A stretch of DNA of 9,489 bases from Candidatus Fermentithermobacillaceae bacterium (GCA_012842105.1 DUTL01000332.1:1-9489); one strand, 5' to 3'; shown: positions 1 to 6,669, counted from the stretch's first letter. The notes: generated by a model not told the origin, from the letters alone. A program made the numbers and translations.

Positions 1-6
1 AGCTGT

Positions 7-276
7 ATGAATTTCAAGCTGCTGTATGAAAAAACTACTGCTTTTCGCAAGGGCTGTCTGTTTTTCATACCGGTTTTCGAAAAGCTGCATGAATTCTGTA
101 CAGGCCCCGTCGGAAGCTGTATGAATTTCAAGCTGCTGTATGAAAAAACTACTGCTTTTCGCAAGGGCTGTCTGTTTTTCATACCGGTTTTTGAAAAACT
201 GTATGAATTCTGTACAGGCCCCGCTGGAAGTTGTATGAATTTCAAGCTGTATGAATGTGAAGCTATGCAGGCTTAG
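7..276 (+). CDS. Possible repeat-encoded 89-aa ORF (doubtful)
   Basis: This plus-strand frame reads through the 114-bp array and would encode a 38-residue repeat, roughly MNFKLLYEKTTAFRKG followed by a hydrophobic CLFFIPVF stretch, then EKL(H/Y)EFCTGP(V/A)GSC. The frame is also open to the window edge (codons AGC TGT before the first ATG), so any real protein could be longer. Two of the four changed codons between copies are synonymous and two are not (His/Tyr, Val/Ala), which is too little to show selection. No good Shine-Dalgarno site is visible before the ATG. The ORF is convergent with ispA and overlaps its stop codon by four bases. It resembles no family I know. The open frame may simply follow from a repeat period divisible by three; a non-coding repeat is at least as likely. 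Confidence 0.2.
   Translation: MNFKLLYEKTTAFRKGCLFFIPVFEKLHEFCTGPVGSCMNFKLLYEKTTAFRKGCLFFIPVFEKLYEFCTGPAGSCMNFKLYECEAMQA
24..70 (+). repeat. Imperfect hairpin inside repeat copy 1
   Basis: Positions 24-33 (GTATGAAAAA) pair perfectly with 61-70 (TTTTTCATAC). Inside lies a symmetric 6x6 internal loop, then 40-45 (GCTTTT) pairs with 49-54 (AAGGGC) around the CGC triplet 46-48. Two of the inner pairs are G-U wobbles when read as plus-strand RNA. On the minus strand they become A-C mismatches, so the fold favours a plus-strand transcript. No U-tract follows, so it is not a typical intrinsic terminator. Confidence 0.6.
138..184 (+). repeat. Imperfect hairpin inside repeat copy 2
   Basis: This is the exact copy of the 24-70 hairpin one period later, with no base change. 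The outer stem is 138-147 with 175-184 and the inner stem is 154-159 with 163-168. The substitutions separating the two repeat copies all fall outside it. Confidence 0.6.
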
Positions 277-1157
277 AAGTCTTTCTCAATCGCCTCAATA
301 TTCGAGAGGTATAACCCGGATAAATCCTTGATAAGTGCCTGGCCTCGCGGCTGCCGGCCAATTCCGAGAGCAATGGCCGAAGCAGCCTCAAGGGCATCTC
401 TTGCTTCGCAGCAGGCCTGCTTTACGGTCAGCGTTTTGAGCAGCGTATTCTTGGTTTCTTCTTTTCCGCCGGCGCCTGCATCTTCTATATCATCTATTAT
501 CTGATACGCATAGCCAAACAATCTTCCCCACGACGCCGCAGAATCAACCGTGTCGCAGGAAGCGCCGGCCAGTATGGCCCCTACCCTGGCTGAACCTTCA
601 AACAGAGCCCCTGTTTTCATTTTGTACATCTCAGGTACGTTACAGCAGGCCCCGGTTTGGCCTTCTGAAATCAAGTCCAAAACCTGCCCGCCTACCATGC
701 CACAGGGCCCGGCAGCTTTGGCAATCTCAAGCGCGGCTCTCAAAACACGGCCCTGAGGTACGTTCTTGCACGACAGCATAGACTCAAATGCCATTGTCAA
801 GAGTGCGTCTCCGCAAAGCAGGGCAACCGCCTCGCCAAATCTCTTGTGACAACTTAGCCTGCCCCTGCGATAGTCATCATCATCCATACAGGGCAGATCA
901 TCGTGTACCAGGGAATAGGCCTGTATCATCTCAATACCTACGGCAAATGCCATAGGCTCGTCCTTAGACTTTGAGAGTTGGTTGTAGACAGAAAGCATTA
1001 TTATGCTTCTAAGCCTCTTACCCCCGGAGACAGAGTAGTGCACTGCATCTCTAAGAGCCGGTACATTCCACGGATAGGACTCAATAACTTCCTCGATACT
1101 CCCATCGATGTGCTTGCGCCTTTCCTCAAGGTGCCGGTTAAGTGTCGCTAACGGCAT
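273..1157 (-). CDS. ispA: Polyprenyl (farnesyl/geranyl) diphosphate synthase
   Basis: This is a class I trans-prenyltransferase that condenses isopentenyl diphosphate with allylic diphosphates to give C15 (possibly C20) products for quinone and undecaprenyl-type lipids. It is cytoplasmic and Mg2+-dependent. The 294-aa product has the family signatures in order: GGKRLR at 45-50, the first Asp-rich motif DDLPCMDDD at 86-94 with the two-residue insertion typical of bacterial FPP synthases, RRG at 97-99, GMVGGQVLD at 153-161, KTG at 181-183 and the second Asp-rich motif DDIED at 222-226. The stretch after DDIED is shorter than usual, and the common GKATYP segment appears only as ETKNTLL. I chose the ATG at 1157 because GGGGGAG precedes it by four bases and the length fits the family. 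The longer frame starting with TTG at 1235 lacks a ribosome site and would overlap xseB by about 98 bp. With this start the overlap is 20 bp, as in the usual xseB-ispA pairing. Farnesyl versus geranylgeranyl specificity is not settled by sequence. Confidence 0.94.
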   Translation of the reverse strand: MPLATLNRHLEERRKHIDGSIEEVIESYPWNVPALRDAVHYSVSGGKRLRSIIMLSVYNQLSKSKDEPMAFAVGIEMIQAYSLVHDDLPCMDDDDYRRGRLSCHKRFGEAVALLCGDALLTMAFESMLSCKNVPQGRVLRAALEIAKAAGPCGMVGGQVLDLISEGQTGACCNVPEMYKMKTGALFEGSARVGAILAGASCDTVDSAASWGRLFGYAYQIIDDIEDAGAGGKEETKNTLLKTLTVKQACCEARDALEAASAIALGIGRQPRGQALIKDLSGLYLSNIEAIEKDF

Positions 1158-1431
1158 CAGGCTCCCCCGTTTCACGGCTGTTGGTTTCGTCTCCGTGCTT
1201 GAGTATTTGCTGAACCGTGCTCTCTGCCCTTGCAAGAATGGATTCCAATGATCTCGCTAATTTTACACCTTCCTCAAACCTCGAAAGAGATTCTTCCAGA
1301 GACAGTTCACCGCTTTCCAAGCTTTTAACAATTTTCTCCAGCCGGCCAAGCATACCTGCAAAACTCAAAGATTCCTGGGTGTCTTTTGCAGATCCGGCCC
1401 CGGCCAGATCTTTTTCAGGCTGTGAGCTCAT
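1138..1431 (-). CDS. xseB: Exodeoxyribonuclease VII small subunit
   Basis: This is the small subunit of exonuclease VII, which joins XseA in a complex that degrades single-stranded DNA in both directions to oligonucleotides, in mismatch repair and DNA damage processing. The 97-aa protein carries the family core at residues 21-75: SLSFAGMLGRLEKIV, then SLESGELSLEESL, RFEEGVKLAR and a coiled-coil-forming C-terminal helix. About 20 N-terminal residues and a polar C-terminal tail extend beyond the core, which is within the family's range. Its ATG overlaps the xseA stop codon as ATGA, so the two subunits are almost certainly translationally coupled. Confidence 0.94.
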   Translation of the reverse strand: MSSQPEKDLAGAGSAKDTQESLSFAGMLGRLEKIVKSLESGELSLEESLSRFEEGVKLARSLESILARAESTVQQILKHGDETNSRETGEPDAVSDT

Positions 1432-2657
1432 TCTGAACGTGGCACCTCCTCATCAGCATGGGTTTTTTCAACGCGGCAAACAAGAGAACCTTTGTGCAAG
1501 TTTATGAATACCTGATCTCCTGAGTCAACATCCTCGTGGCGCCTGATGATTCTCAAATCAGGAACTGACCTGGCCACACTATAGCCCCTTGACAAAATGT
1601 TGAGAGGGCTAAGGGTATCAAGTTTTAGCAGCAGGGAATTGAACTTCTGCCTCTCTGCATCCAATGAGAGCTTCATGGCATTTTCAAGATTCTCTTTAAG
1701 CCTTAACAGTGTCTCACTTGCGGAGACAAGAAACCAATCAGGCCTTTCCAAACATGGCCTTGAACTAAGGCCTTCCAATCGCGTGCGGCTGTCTTGAATT
1801 GCCAGGGCAAGGCTGGTATACGATCTTTGAACAAACCTTTCCAGCGTAGCCTGTATCTCCTGGGCATTGGGCACAACCAGTTCAGCTGCGGCCGACGGTG
1901 TAGCAGCCCTTATGTCTGCAACAAGGTCTGCTATTGTAACATCTCGTTCATGCCCCACAGCCGATACGACAGGCACTCTCGACCCGTATATGGCCCGTGC
2001 CACGGCCTCATGGTTGAACACAAACAGGTCCTCCTGGGACCCGCCGCCTCTGCCAACAATTATAACGTCTATGCCGGGCACTTGATTGAGCAACTTAATG
2101 CCGGCGGCAATTTCAACGTGAGCGCCCTCACCCTGCACCTTGGAATCAGCTACCACGAATTGGACTCCCGGGTAACGCCGCCTGCCTACAGATACAATAT
2201 CTTTTATTGCTGCACCACGTATTGAGGTTACCAGGCCGATTTTTCGCGGAAAAAAAGGAAGGGGCCTTTTGCGTTCCGTAGCAAAGAGCCCTTCCTTTTC
2301 AAGCCTCTGCTTGAGTTCCTCTAGCGCAGCATACAGCGCACCGAGCCCTGCAGGTTCCATGTAGGTTGCGTATACCTGGTAAACTCCGTCACGCTCGAAA
2401 ACTGATACGCTTCCAGCGACGATAACCTGCATACCTTCACCGGGAACAAACGACATGCGTTTTCTGTTGCTGCGCCACATGACTGCTTTTATACTTGATT
2501 TTTCATCTTTAAGCGTAAAGTAAAGGTGGCCCTGGTAATCTCTTAGATTAGCTATTTCACCCTGAACAAATACTTGCCGCAAGTACTCATCCTGCCAGAA
2601 TAACGTGCGTATATAAGAATTGAGCCGGGTAACTGATATAACATCCCTGAAATCCAA
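1428..2657 (-). CDS. xseA: Exodeoxyribonuclease VII large (catalytic) subunit
   Basis: This is the catalytic subunit of exonuclease VII. The 409-aa product has an N-terminal OB-fold nucleic-acid-binding domain (about 1-100, including GHLYFTLKDEKSSIKAVMWRS at 43-63). The nuclease domain contains PLPFFPRKIGLVTS at 132-145, GAAIKDI at 148-154, VQGEGA at 174-179, the GRGGGSQEDL motif at 202-211, GHERDVTIADLVADIRAATP at 235-254 and SAAAE at 255-259. A long helical region follows (about 265-345), then the conserved C-terminal SPLNILSRGYS at 350-360. The length is typical. The start is TTG at 2657, supported by AAAGGTGG seven bases upstream and by the conserved N-terminus. A 56-bp gap separates it from nfnB; I see no terminator or convincing promoter there, only a small GCCA/TGGC inverted repeat near 2702-2710. 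Confidence 0.96.
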   Translation of the reverse strand: MDFRDVISVTRLNSYIRTLFWQDEYLRQVFVQGEIANLRDYQGHLYFTLKDEKSSIKAVMWRSNRKRMSFVPGEGMQVIVAGSVSVFERDGVYQVYATYMEPAGLGALYAALEELKQRLEKEGLFATERKRPLPFFPRKIGLVTSIRGAAIKDIVSVGRRRYPGVQFVVADSKVQGEGAHVEIAAGIKLLNQVPGIDVIIVGRGGGSQEDLFVFNHEAVARAIYGSRVPVVSAVGHERDVTIADLVADIRAATPSAAAELVVPNAQEIQATLERFVQRSYTSLALAIQDSRTRLEGLSSRPCLERPDWFLVSASETLLRLKENLENAMKLSLDAERQKFNSLLLKLDTLSPLNILSRGYSVARSVPDLRIIRRHEDVDSGDQVFINLHKGSLVCRVEKTHADEEVPRSE

Positions 2658-2713
2658 CCAGGTGCCACCTTTCGTATTGATAATATTCGCTTACAACAAG
2701 CCGCCAGTGGCCT

Positions 2714-4114
2714 TTACCAATCTGTGCTGCCGCTTTCAAGGTATTCATGAATGTCTTGTGCAGCAGCCTTTCCTGCGCCCATAGCCAGAATTACAGTTGC
2801 CGACCCTGTTACTGCGTCGCCGCCGGCCCATACTCCCGGTTTGGTTGTTCTGCCTGTTTCCTCATGGGTTTTCAGGCCTCCCCACTTATGAGCGCCCAGG
2901 CCATCAGTAGTCTGAACAAGTATCGGGTTGGGCGAGGTGCCGAGAGACATGATTACAGTATCGACGTCCAGCACAAACTCGGAACCGGGAATTGGAACAG
3001 GGCGCCGCCTGCCTGACTTGTCAGGTTCGCCAAGTTCCATTTTAATACATTCCATACCCTTAACCCAACCCTTTTCATCTCCAAGGATCCGCACAGGATT
3101 GGTAAGCAGGTGGAATTCCACTCCCTCTTCCTCAGCGTGGTGTATTTCTTCTGCCCGGGCAGGCATTTCCTCTCTGCCTCTACGGTATACGATCATAGCC
3201 TTGTCTGCACCCAGCCTCAACGCACACCTGACCGAGTCCATGGCTACGTTCCCGGCCCCCACTACGGCTACTTTCTTTCCGGATACAATAGGCGTGTCAT
3301 GCTCGGGAAACAGGTAAGCTTTCATTAGGTTGATGCGCGTCAGGTATTCGTTGGCTGAATATACGCCGTTAAGATTCTCCCCGGGAATATGCATGAACAT
3401 AGGAAGGCCTGCACCGCTGCCAATGAACACCGCATGGAAACCGTCATCAAACAGTTCATCTATAGTCGTTGTGCGTCCAATTATGAAACTGGTTTCAATT
3501 TTCACTCCAAGGTTTCGTACATAATTAACTTCTTTTCTTACGACATCCTTGGGAAGCCGGAACTCAGGTATTCCATATATCAAAACCCCACCGGGTTCGT
3601 GAAGAGACTCAAAAATCGTTACATCGTAACCCAGTTTGGCCAAATCTCCTGCACATGTCAGCCCTGAAGGCCCTGCACCTACCACAGCCACCTTCTTGCC
3701 GTTAGGTTCAACCTCAGGTACTTCAGGAGTTCCGTGCTCCAATTCCCAATCTGCCACAAAACGTTCCAGCCTTCCTATTGCTACAGGCTGCCCCCTTCTG
3801 CCGAGGACACATTTGGATTCACATTGGGCTTCCTGAGGGCACACTCTTCCGCATACAGCAGGAAGGTTATTGGTTGACTTCACAACATTGATTGCATCTT
3901 GGTACTTCTGCTCTTTAATCAACTTGATGAACCCGGGAATGTTAACAGAAACCGGGCAACCCTGAACACACAAAGGCTTTTTGCACCCAAGGCACCTTGA
4001 CGCTTCTTCCAAAGCCATTTTTTCGGTATAACCAAGAGCTACCTGCTCAAAGTTGGAAGCTCTGGCTGTTGGATCTTGAACAGGCATTTCAATTCTGCTT
4101 TTTCTTGCAGCCAT
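2714..4114 (-). CDS. nfnB: NfnB-type ferredoxin:NADP+ transhydrogenase large subunit (GltD-like)
   Basis: This is a flavin and iron-sulfur oxidoreductase of the glutamate-synthase small-subunit superfamily. With NfnA it is expected to form the bifurcating NADH-dependent reduced ferredoxin:NADP+ oxidoreductase. The 466-aa sequence has eight N-terminal cysteines in two groups for two [4Fe-4S] clusters (C41, C44, C49, C53 and C88, C92, C98, C102), a Rossmann motif VVGAGPSGL at 144-152 for FAD, a second VVGAGNVAMD at 284-293 followed by YRR at 310-312 for NADPH, and the C-terminal FAD signature GGDAVTGSATVILAMGAGK at 431-449. No glutamate synthase large subunit is nearby and nfnA sits directly upstream, which favours Nfn over GltD. 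The ATG overlaps the nfnA stop by one base (TAATG), and a strong GGAGGTG lies within the 3' end of nfnA. The related SudA/sulfide dehydrogenase name is an alternative. Confidence 0.85.
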   Translation of the reverse strand: MAARKSRIEMPVQDPTARASNFEQVALGYTEKMALEEASRCLGCKKPLCVQGCPVSVNIPGFIKLIKEQKYQDAINVVKSTNNLPAVCGRVCPQEAQCESKCVLGRRGQPVAIGRLERFVADWELEHGTPEVPEVEPNGKKVAVVGAGPSGLTCAGDLAKLGYDVTIFESLHEPGGVLIYGIPEFRLPKDVVRKEVNYVRNLGVKIETSFIIGRTTTIDELFDDGFHAVFIGSGAGLPMFMHIPGENLNGVYSANEYLTRINLMKAYLFPEHDTPIVSGKKVAVVGAGNVAMDSVRCALRLGADKAMIVYRRGREEMPARAEEIHHAEEEGVEFHLLTNPVRILGDEKGWVKGMECIKMELGEPDKSGRRRPVPIPGSEFVLDVDTVIMSLGTSPNPILVQTTDGLGAHKWGGLKTHEETGRTTKPGVWAGGDAVTGSATVILAMGAGKAAAQDIHEYLESGSTDW

Positions 4115-4947
4115 TAGTGCTCACCTCCGCACCGGCAACGTTCATTGGCACATTTTTCTTGTTCCCTGTATGTGTTTGCCCGTCTCCAGGCTTCATCCCA
4201 ATCCACCAGGTGGCCATCGAACATTGGCCCGTCTACACAGGCAAATTTGGTCTCCCCAGCCACAGTAACCCTGCAAGCACCACACATACCGGTGCCGTCA
4301 ACCATAATCGGGTTCATGGATACCCATGTCTTGATGCCATATTCCCTGGTGACGTTACACGTAGCTTTCATCATGGGCATTGGCCCAATAGCTACTACTT
4401 CGTCTGGCTTCAAGCCATTTTCCAGCATTTGCTTAAGCTTGTCCGACACAAACCCGTGAAAGCCACGGCTTCCGTCATCAGTGCAGATACAGAGTTCATC
4501 TGAACACTCTTTAACCTCTTGTTCCAGAATTATGAGGTCCGAAGAACGTGCGCCGACTATGCTTATCAAGTTAACCCCCCGCTTGTGGAGTTCCTTGCAT
4601 TTAGGCAGCAAAGGGGCAACTCCGACTCCTCCGCCAACTGCAACTACACATCCTTTTTCAGGAAGCTCAGCGGGCAACCCAAGAGGGCCTGCCAGATCCA
4701 TAATGGTATCGTTGGGCTCTAACTTGCCCAAAAGTTTCGTTGTGAAGCCGACCTCCTGGTATACAAGAGTAATTGTGCCTTCCTCACGGTTGTAATCTGC
4801 AATCGTAAGAGGAATTCGTTCTCCCTGTTCGCTTACTCGAAGTATTACGAACTGGCCCGGTTGGGCCTTTCTTGCGATATGAGGAGCCGAGACAACTATT
4901 TCCTTGGTCACAGGAGTCAAGACTCGCTTCTTCAGTATTTGGTTCAT
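4114..4947 (-). CDS. nfnA: NfnA-type ferredoxin:NADP+ transhydrogenase small subunit (FNR-like, [2Fe-2S])
   Basis: This is the FNR-family subunit of the NfnAB complex, also called SudB or ferredoxin-NADP reductase alpha subunit. It is expected to bind FAD, NAD(H) and one [2Fe-2S] cluster and to form the NADH site. The 277-aa product shows a FAD-binding barrel with RIPLTIAD at 44-51, the nucleotide-binding GGGVGVAPLLP at 105-115, and the cluster-binding DGTGMCGACRV at 217-227 with C222, C225 and C237, followed by VDGPMFDGHLVDW at 238-250. D217 is where published Nfn structures place an aspartate cluster ligand. The C-terminus has three further cysteines (C266, C271, C273) in a short basic tail. 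The ATG at 4947 has GGGAGG eight bases upstream. It lies 68 bp after nusB and is tightly coupled to nfnB. It resembles PyrK of dihydroorotate dehydrogenase, but there is no pyrD next to it. Confidence 0.87.
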   Translation of the reverse strand: MNQILKKRVLTPVTKEIVVSAPHIARKAQPGQFVILRVSEQGERIPLTIADYNREEGTITLVYQEVGFTTKLLGKLEPNDTIMDLAGPLGLPAELPEKGCVVAVGGGVGVAPLLPKCKELHKRGVNLISIVGARSSDLIILEQEVKECSDELCICTDDGSRGFHGFVSDKLKQMLENGLKPDEVVAIGPMPMMKATCNVTREYGIKTWVSMNPIMVDGTGMCGACRVTVAGETKFACVDGPMFDGHLVDWDEAWRRANTYREQEKCANERCRCGGEH

Positions 4948-5015
4948 TCACCTATCCTCCCACACCTACCATAATTGACAGTTAGAGTTTCATTGAATGA
5001 TCTCATAACCCTTAC

Positions 5016-5477
5016 TCAGGTATTGTACCGTTTCTCACTATCCCTTGACCAGCCCATCTTGCGGAAAATTCCCATAAGAACCCCATTTACGAATTTGGGG
5101 GATGCATGGGAGCTGAATTCCTTGGCTAACTCTATTGCTTCGTCAAGCACTACCTCTACAGGAGCCCCTTTCAAAATAACAGCTTCTGCATAAGCAAGCC
5201 TGAGAATGGAAAGGTCCACCCTGGGCATCCTTGATACAGGCCAACCAACTGATACCCCATCAATGGCCTCGTCAATTTCCTCAACCCTCAAAATCGTAGT
5301 CTCAGTCAATTCCCGGGCATATTCGATATTTCCGGAGTCAATCCGGAGTTCCTGTTCTGCCTCGTTTAAAAGATAACCGAAGCTTTCAGCAGGGCCCATG
5401 TTGCCTACATTCCAACAAAAAAGCGCACGCAGCGCCAATACTCTTGAATCCCGTCTGGTCATCCTTCGTGTTTTCAA
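5016..5477 (-). CDS. nusB: Transcription antitermination protein NusB
   Basis: NusB is an all-helical RNA-binding factor that acts with NusE (ribosomal protein S10) at boxA sites, mainly in rRNA operons. The 153-aa product contains the family signatures MTRRDSRVLALRALF near the N-terminus (6-20), RVDLSILRLAYAEAV at 86-100, and APVEVVLDEAIELAKEF at 105-121 followed by SPKFVNGVL at 126-134. The longest credible start is TTG at 5477, overlapping the preceding stop as TTGA, with GGGAAGG about 11 bases upstream. The ATG at 5462 matches the usual NusB N-terminus better, but a GAAGG lies directly against it without spacing. The choice between 153 and 148 residues is therefore open. It is followed by nfnA rather than the folD seen in Bacillus. 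Confidence 0.95.
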   Translation of the reverse strand: MKTRRMTRRDSRVLALRALFCWNVGNMGPAESFGYLLNEAEQELRIDSGNIEYARELTETTILRVEEIDEAIDGVSVGWPVSRMPRVDLSILRLAYAEAVILKGAPVEVVLDEAIELAKEFSSHASPKFVNGVLMGIFRKMGWSRDSEKRYNT

Positions 5478-5716
5478 TGGAAATACGGCCTTCCCGGAAC
5501 CCGTTCTTCCAGAAATTCCCTTATCCCCTTTCCTTCGTCATCTGTCCACTTACCTATAGAATACCCCAACCATGTAGCTACCCCGACCACAAGAGTCTTC
5601 CAAAACCCAAGCCATATTAAGGATAATCCGGTAGCGAAGCCGACCAATGTTCCCAGCGCCCGGCCGGGATTCTCCCTTGCCCAAGCCACAACCCTGTTTA
5701 AGAGCCCGTCTTCCAA
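5474..5716 (-). CDS. DUF2273 small integral membrane protein
   Basis: This 80-aa protein belongs to the DUF2273 family of small membrane proteins commonly encoded beside amaP and asp23. A charged N-terminus (1-17) is followed by two closely spaced hydrophobic segments (about 19-37 and 41-55) with glycines and the GFWKTLVVGVATWLGYSIGKW pattern at 37-57 characteristic of the family. A short charged C-terminal tail follows. The biochemical function is unknown; the context suggests a role with the Asp23/AmaP envelope complex. The start is TTG at 5716, supported by GGAGGTGA seven bases upstream. This ribosome site overlaps the amaP stop codon (TAGGAGGTGA), and the gene's own stop overlaps the nusB TTG, so translation is coupled on both sides. 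Confidence 0.88.
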   Translation of the reverse strand: MEDGLLNRVVAWARENPGRALGTLVGFATGLSLIWLGFWKTLVVGVATWLGYSIGKWTDDEGKGIREFLEERVPGRPYFH

Positions 5717-5730
5717 TGCCGGGTCACCTC

Positions 5731-6255
5731 CTAACGCCTGCCTTCAAGAGCTATATCGGCCACGGATACCGACACTAATTCCACACTTACGCCTACAATA
5801 TCCCGAACATAGGAAGACACTGCTTTCTGAAGCTTATCCGCCAATTCGGGTAAATTTGCGTCTACAGCCACTTTCAGTTCCAGGGACACACGAAGCCCAA
5901 GTTCTCCGGCGGTTACCGCTGTCCTCACACTCCTTACGCCCGGAATCCTTGAAGCCACACGGGTAACCAGGTTCTTTACGGCGACCAGTGAAATACGCAC
6001 CTGGCCCATCTCTGTATCGTGGACAAGCGCATGTACCGGTGCCTTTTGAATGCCGACATACACAAAGCGAAGGCCTATCAGGAACAGAAAACCTGAGACG
6101 ACGCCCAGTACAGTCCTGCCTGTAGGCGTTCCCAAACCCTCCACAAAAGCAGTGAGCGGCTTATCCCACCCGAAGCTTACCATGAGGAACAACAATGAGA
6201 TTATTGAGAGGGATACTGCGTAGATAGTTAGGACTACTCTGTCAGCTAAGCGCAC
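5731..6255 (-). CDS. amaP: AmaP, alkaline shock response membrane anchor protein
   Basis: AmaP anchors Asp23 to the cytoplasmic membrane in Gram-positive bacteria. The 174-aa product has two predicted transmembrane helices (about 7-27 and 48-68) joined by a short loop, then a soluble domain (about 84-172) that resembles Asp23 itself: GQVRISLVAVKNLVTRVASRI, later SLELKVAVDANLPELADKLQKAVSSYV. This two-helix plus Asp23-like layout is the family's hallmark. The GTG start at 6255 is preceded by AGAGGTGG. It lies 18 bp after asp23 and upstream of DUF2273, as in many Clostridia. Functional evidence comes mainly from Staphylococcus; the role in Clostridia is inferred. Confidence 0.88.
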   Translation of the reverse strand: MRLADRVVLTIYAVSLSIISLLFLMVSFGWDKPLTAFVEGLGTPTGRTVLGVVSGFLFLIGLRFVYVGIQKAPVHALVHDTEMGQVRISLVAVKNLVTRVASRIPGVRSVRTAVTAGELGLRVSLELKVAVDANLPELADKLQKAVSSYVRDIVGVSVELVSVSVADIALEGRR

Positions 6256-6273
6256 AAAACCACCTCTTTCTGT

Positions 6274-6669
6274 TTACGCCTCAGTACTGGCCCTGAGGCT
6301 ATCCTGAGAGACTCCCTGAATATGAATATTGACATGGGTCACTTTAAGTTCTGTCATGCTTTCTATGGATTTTTTCACATTTTCCTGGACTTTGTACGCC
6401 ACCTCGGGGATTCTGGCGCCGTACCTAATGTTGAGGTACAGGTCCAATGCTACCGCTTTCTCCCCTGAGGAAACCTTGACTCCCCTGCCTGTACTCTTTT
6501 TCCCCAGAATCGCGCTGCCGATATCACCCATAATATTGCCTGACATGGCCGCCACGCCCTCTACCTGAGACGCGGCCACGCCGGCAATGGCAGCGATTAC
6601 CTCATCGGAAATGCGCACTTTCGAACTCTGGTTTTTCAAGTCCTCTGAAACATTAATATAATCCGGCAC
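6274..6669 (-). CDS. asp23: Asp23/Gls24 family envelope stress protein
   Basis: This is a cytoplasmic, membrane-tethered protein of the Asp23 (DUF322) family, linked in other Gram-positives to alkaline and cell-envelope stress; the Bacillus homologue in the same operon position is YqhY. With the chosen start it is 131 aa, the usual size. It has the core VRISDEVIAAIAGVAASQVEGVAAM at 18-42, then GRGVKVSSGEKAVALDLYLNIRYGARIPEVAYKVQENVKKSIESMT at 61-106 and V(T)HVNIHIQGV near the end. I chose GTG at 6669 because GAGGAGG lies nine bases upstream. The frame is open back to TTG at 6741, but that codon abuts the spoIIIAH stop with no room for a ribosome site, and the ATG at 6690 lacks one. The longer reading would also run through the likely -10 element. 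Confidence 0.9.
   Translation of the reverse strand: MPDYINVSEDLKNQSSKVRISDEVIAAIAGVAASQVEGVAAMSGNIMGDIGSAILGKKSTGRGVKVSSGEKAVALDLYLNIRYGARIPEVAYKVQENVKKSIESMTELKVTHVNIHIQGVSQDSLRASTEA

Larger units (their letters stand above)
1..255. repeat. 114-bp tandem repeat array (2 full copies plus partial third)
   Basis: Copy 1 spans 1-114, copy 2 spans 115-228 and a partial third copy begins at 229. The two full copies differ at only five bases (78/192, 84/198, 88/202, 110/224, 111/225), all in the last third of the unit. The first 77 bases are identical. Copy 3 matches for about 27 bases, with one substitution and loss of one CTG triplet, and then diverges. A short motif, CTGYATGAA or close to it, recurs eight times in the array (starts at 3, 22, 85, 117, 136, 199, 231, 247), so the unit itself looks built from smaller repeats. 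The period is a multiple of three, so a plus-strand frame stays open through it. The array fills the space downstream of ispA and reaches the window edge, so its full length is unknown. I do not recognise the family. Confidence 0.93.

Noticed and set aside
1..272. Intrinsic terminator after ispA, or a CRISPR array in the repeat region
   Set aside because: The hairpin's outer stem is A/T-rich with no U-tract after it on the minus strand, and the repeats are contiguous 114-bp units without unique spacers.
1158..1235. N-terminal extension of IspA to TTG at 1235
   Set aside because: There is no ribosome site, it would overlap xseB by about 98 bp, and the protein would be longer than the family norm.
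1794..2225. 143-aa plus-strand open frame inside xseA
   Set aside because: It is fully antisense to conserved xseA motifs, with no family resemblance or ribosome site.
2702..2710. Small GCCA/TGGC hairpin between nfnB and xseA as a terminator
   Set aside because: It has a four-base stem with a one-base loop and no T-run; it cannot act as an intrinsic terminator.
3997..4503. 168-aa plus-strand open frame across the nfnA/nfnB junction
   Set aside because: It lies opposite two well-supported genes, has no ribosome site and no recognisable family; it is a shadow of coding sequence.
4975..4980. Plus-strand TTGACA, a perfect -35 hexamer, in the nusB-nfnA gap
   Set aside because: No -10-like hexamer occurs 16-18 bp downstream, and no plus-strand gene follows.
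4948..5015. Possible minus-strand promoter before nfnA (TTCAAT, 18 bp, TATGGT)
   Set aside because: It matches consensus at only 3/6 and 4/6 positions, too weak to claim; read-through from nusB is simpler.
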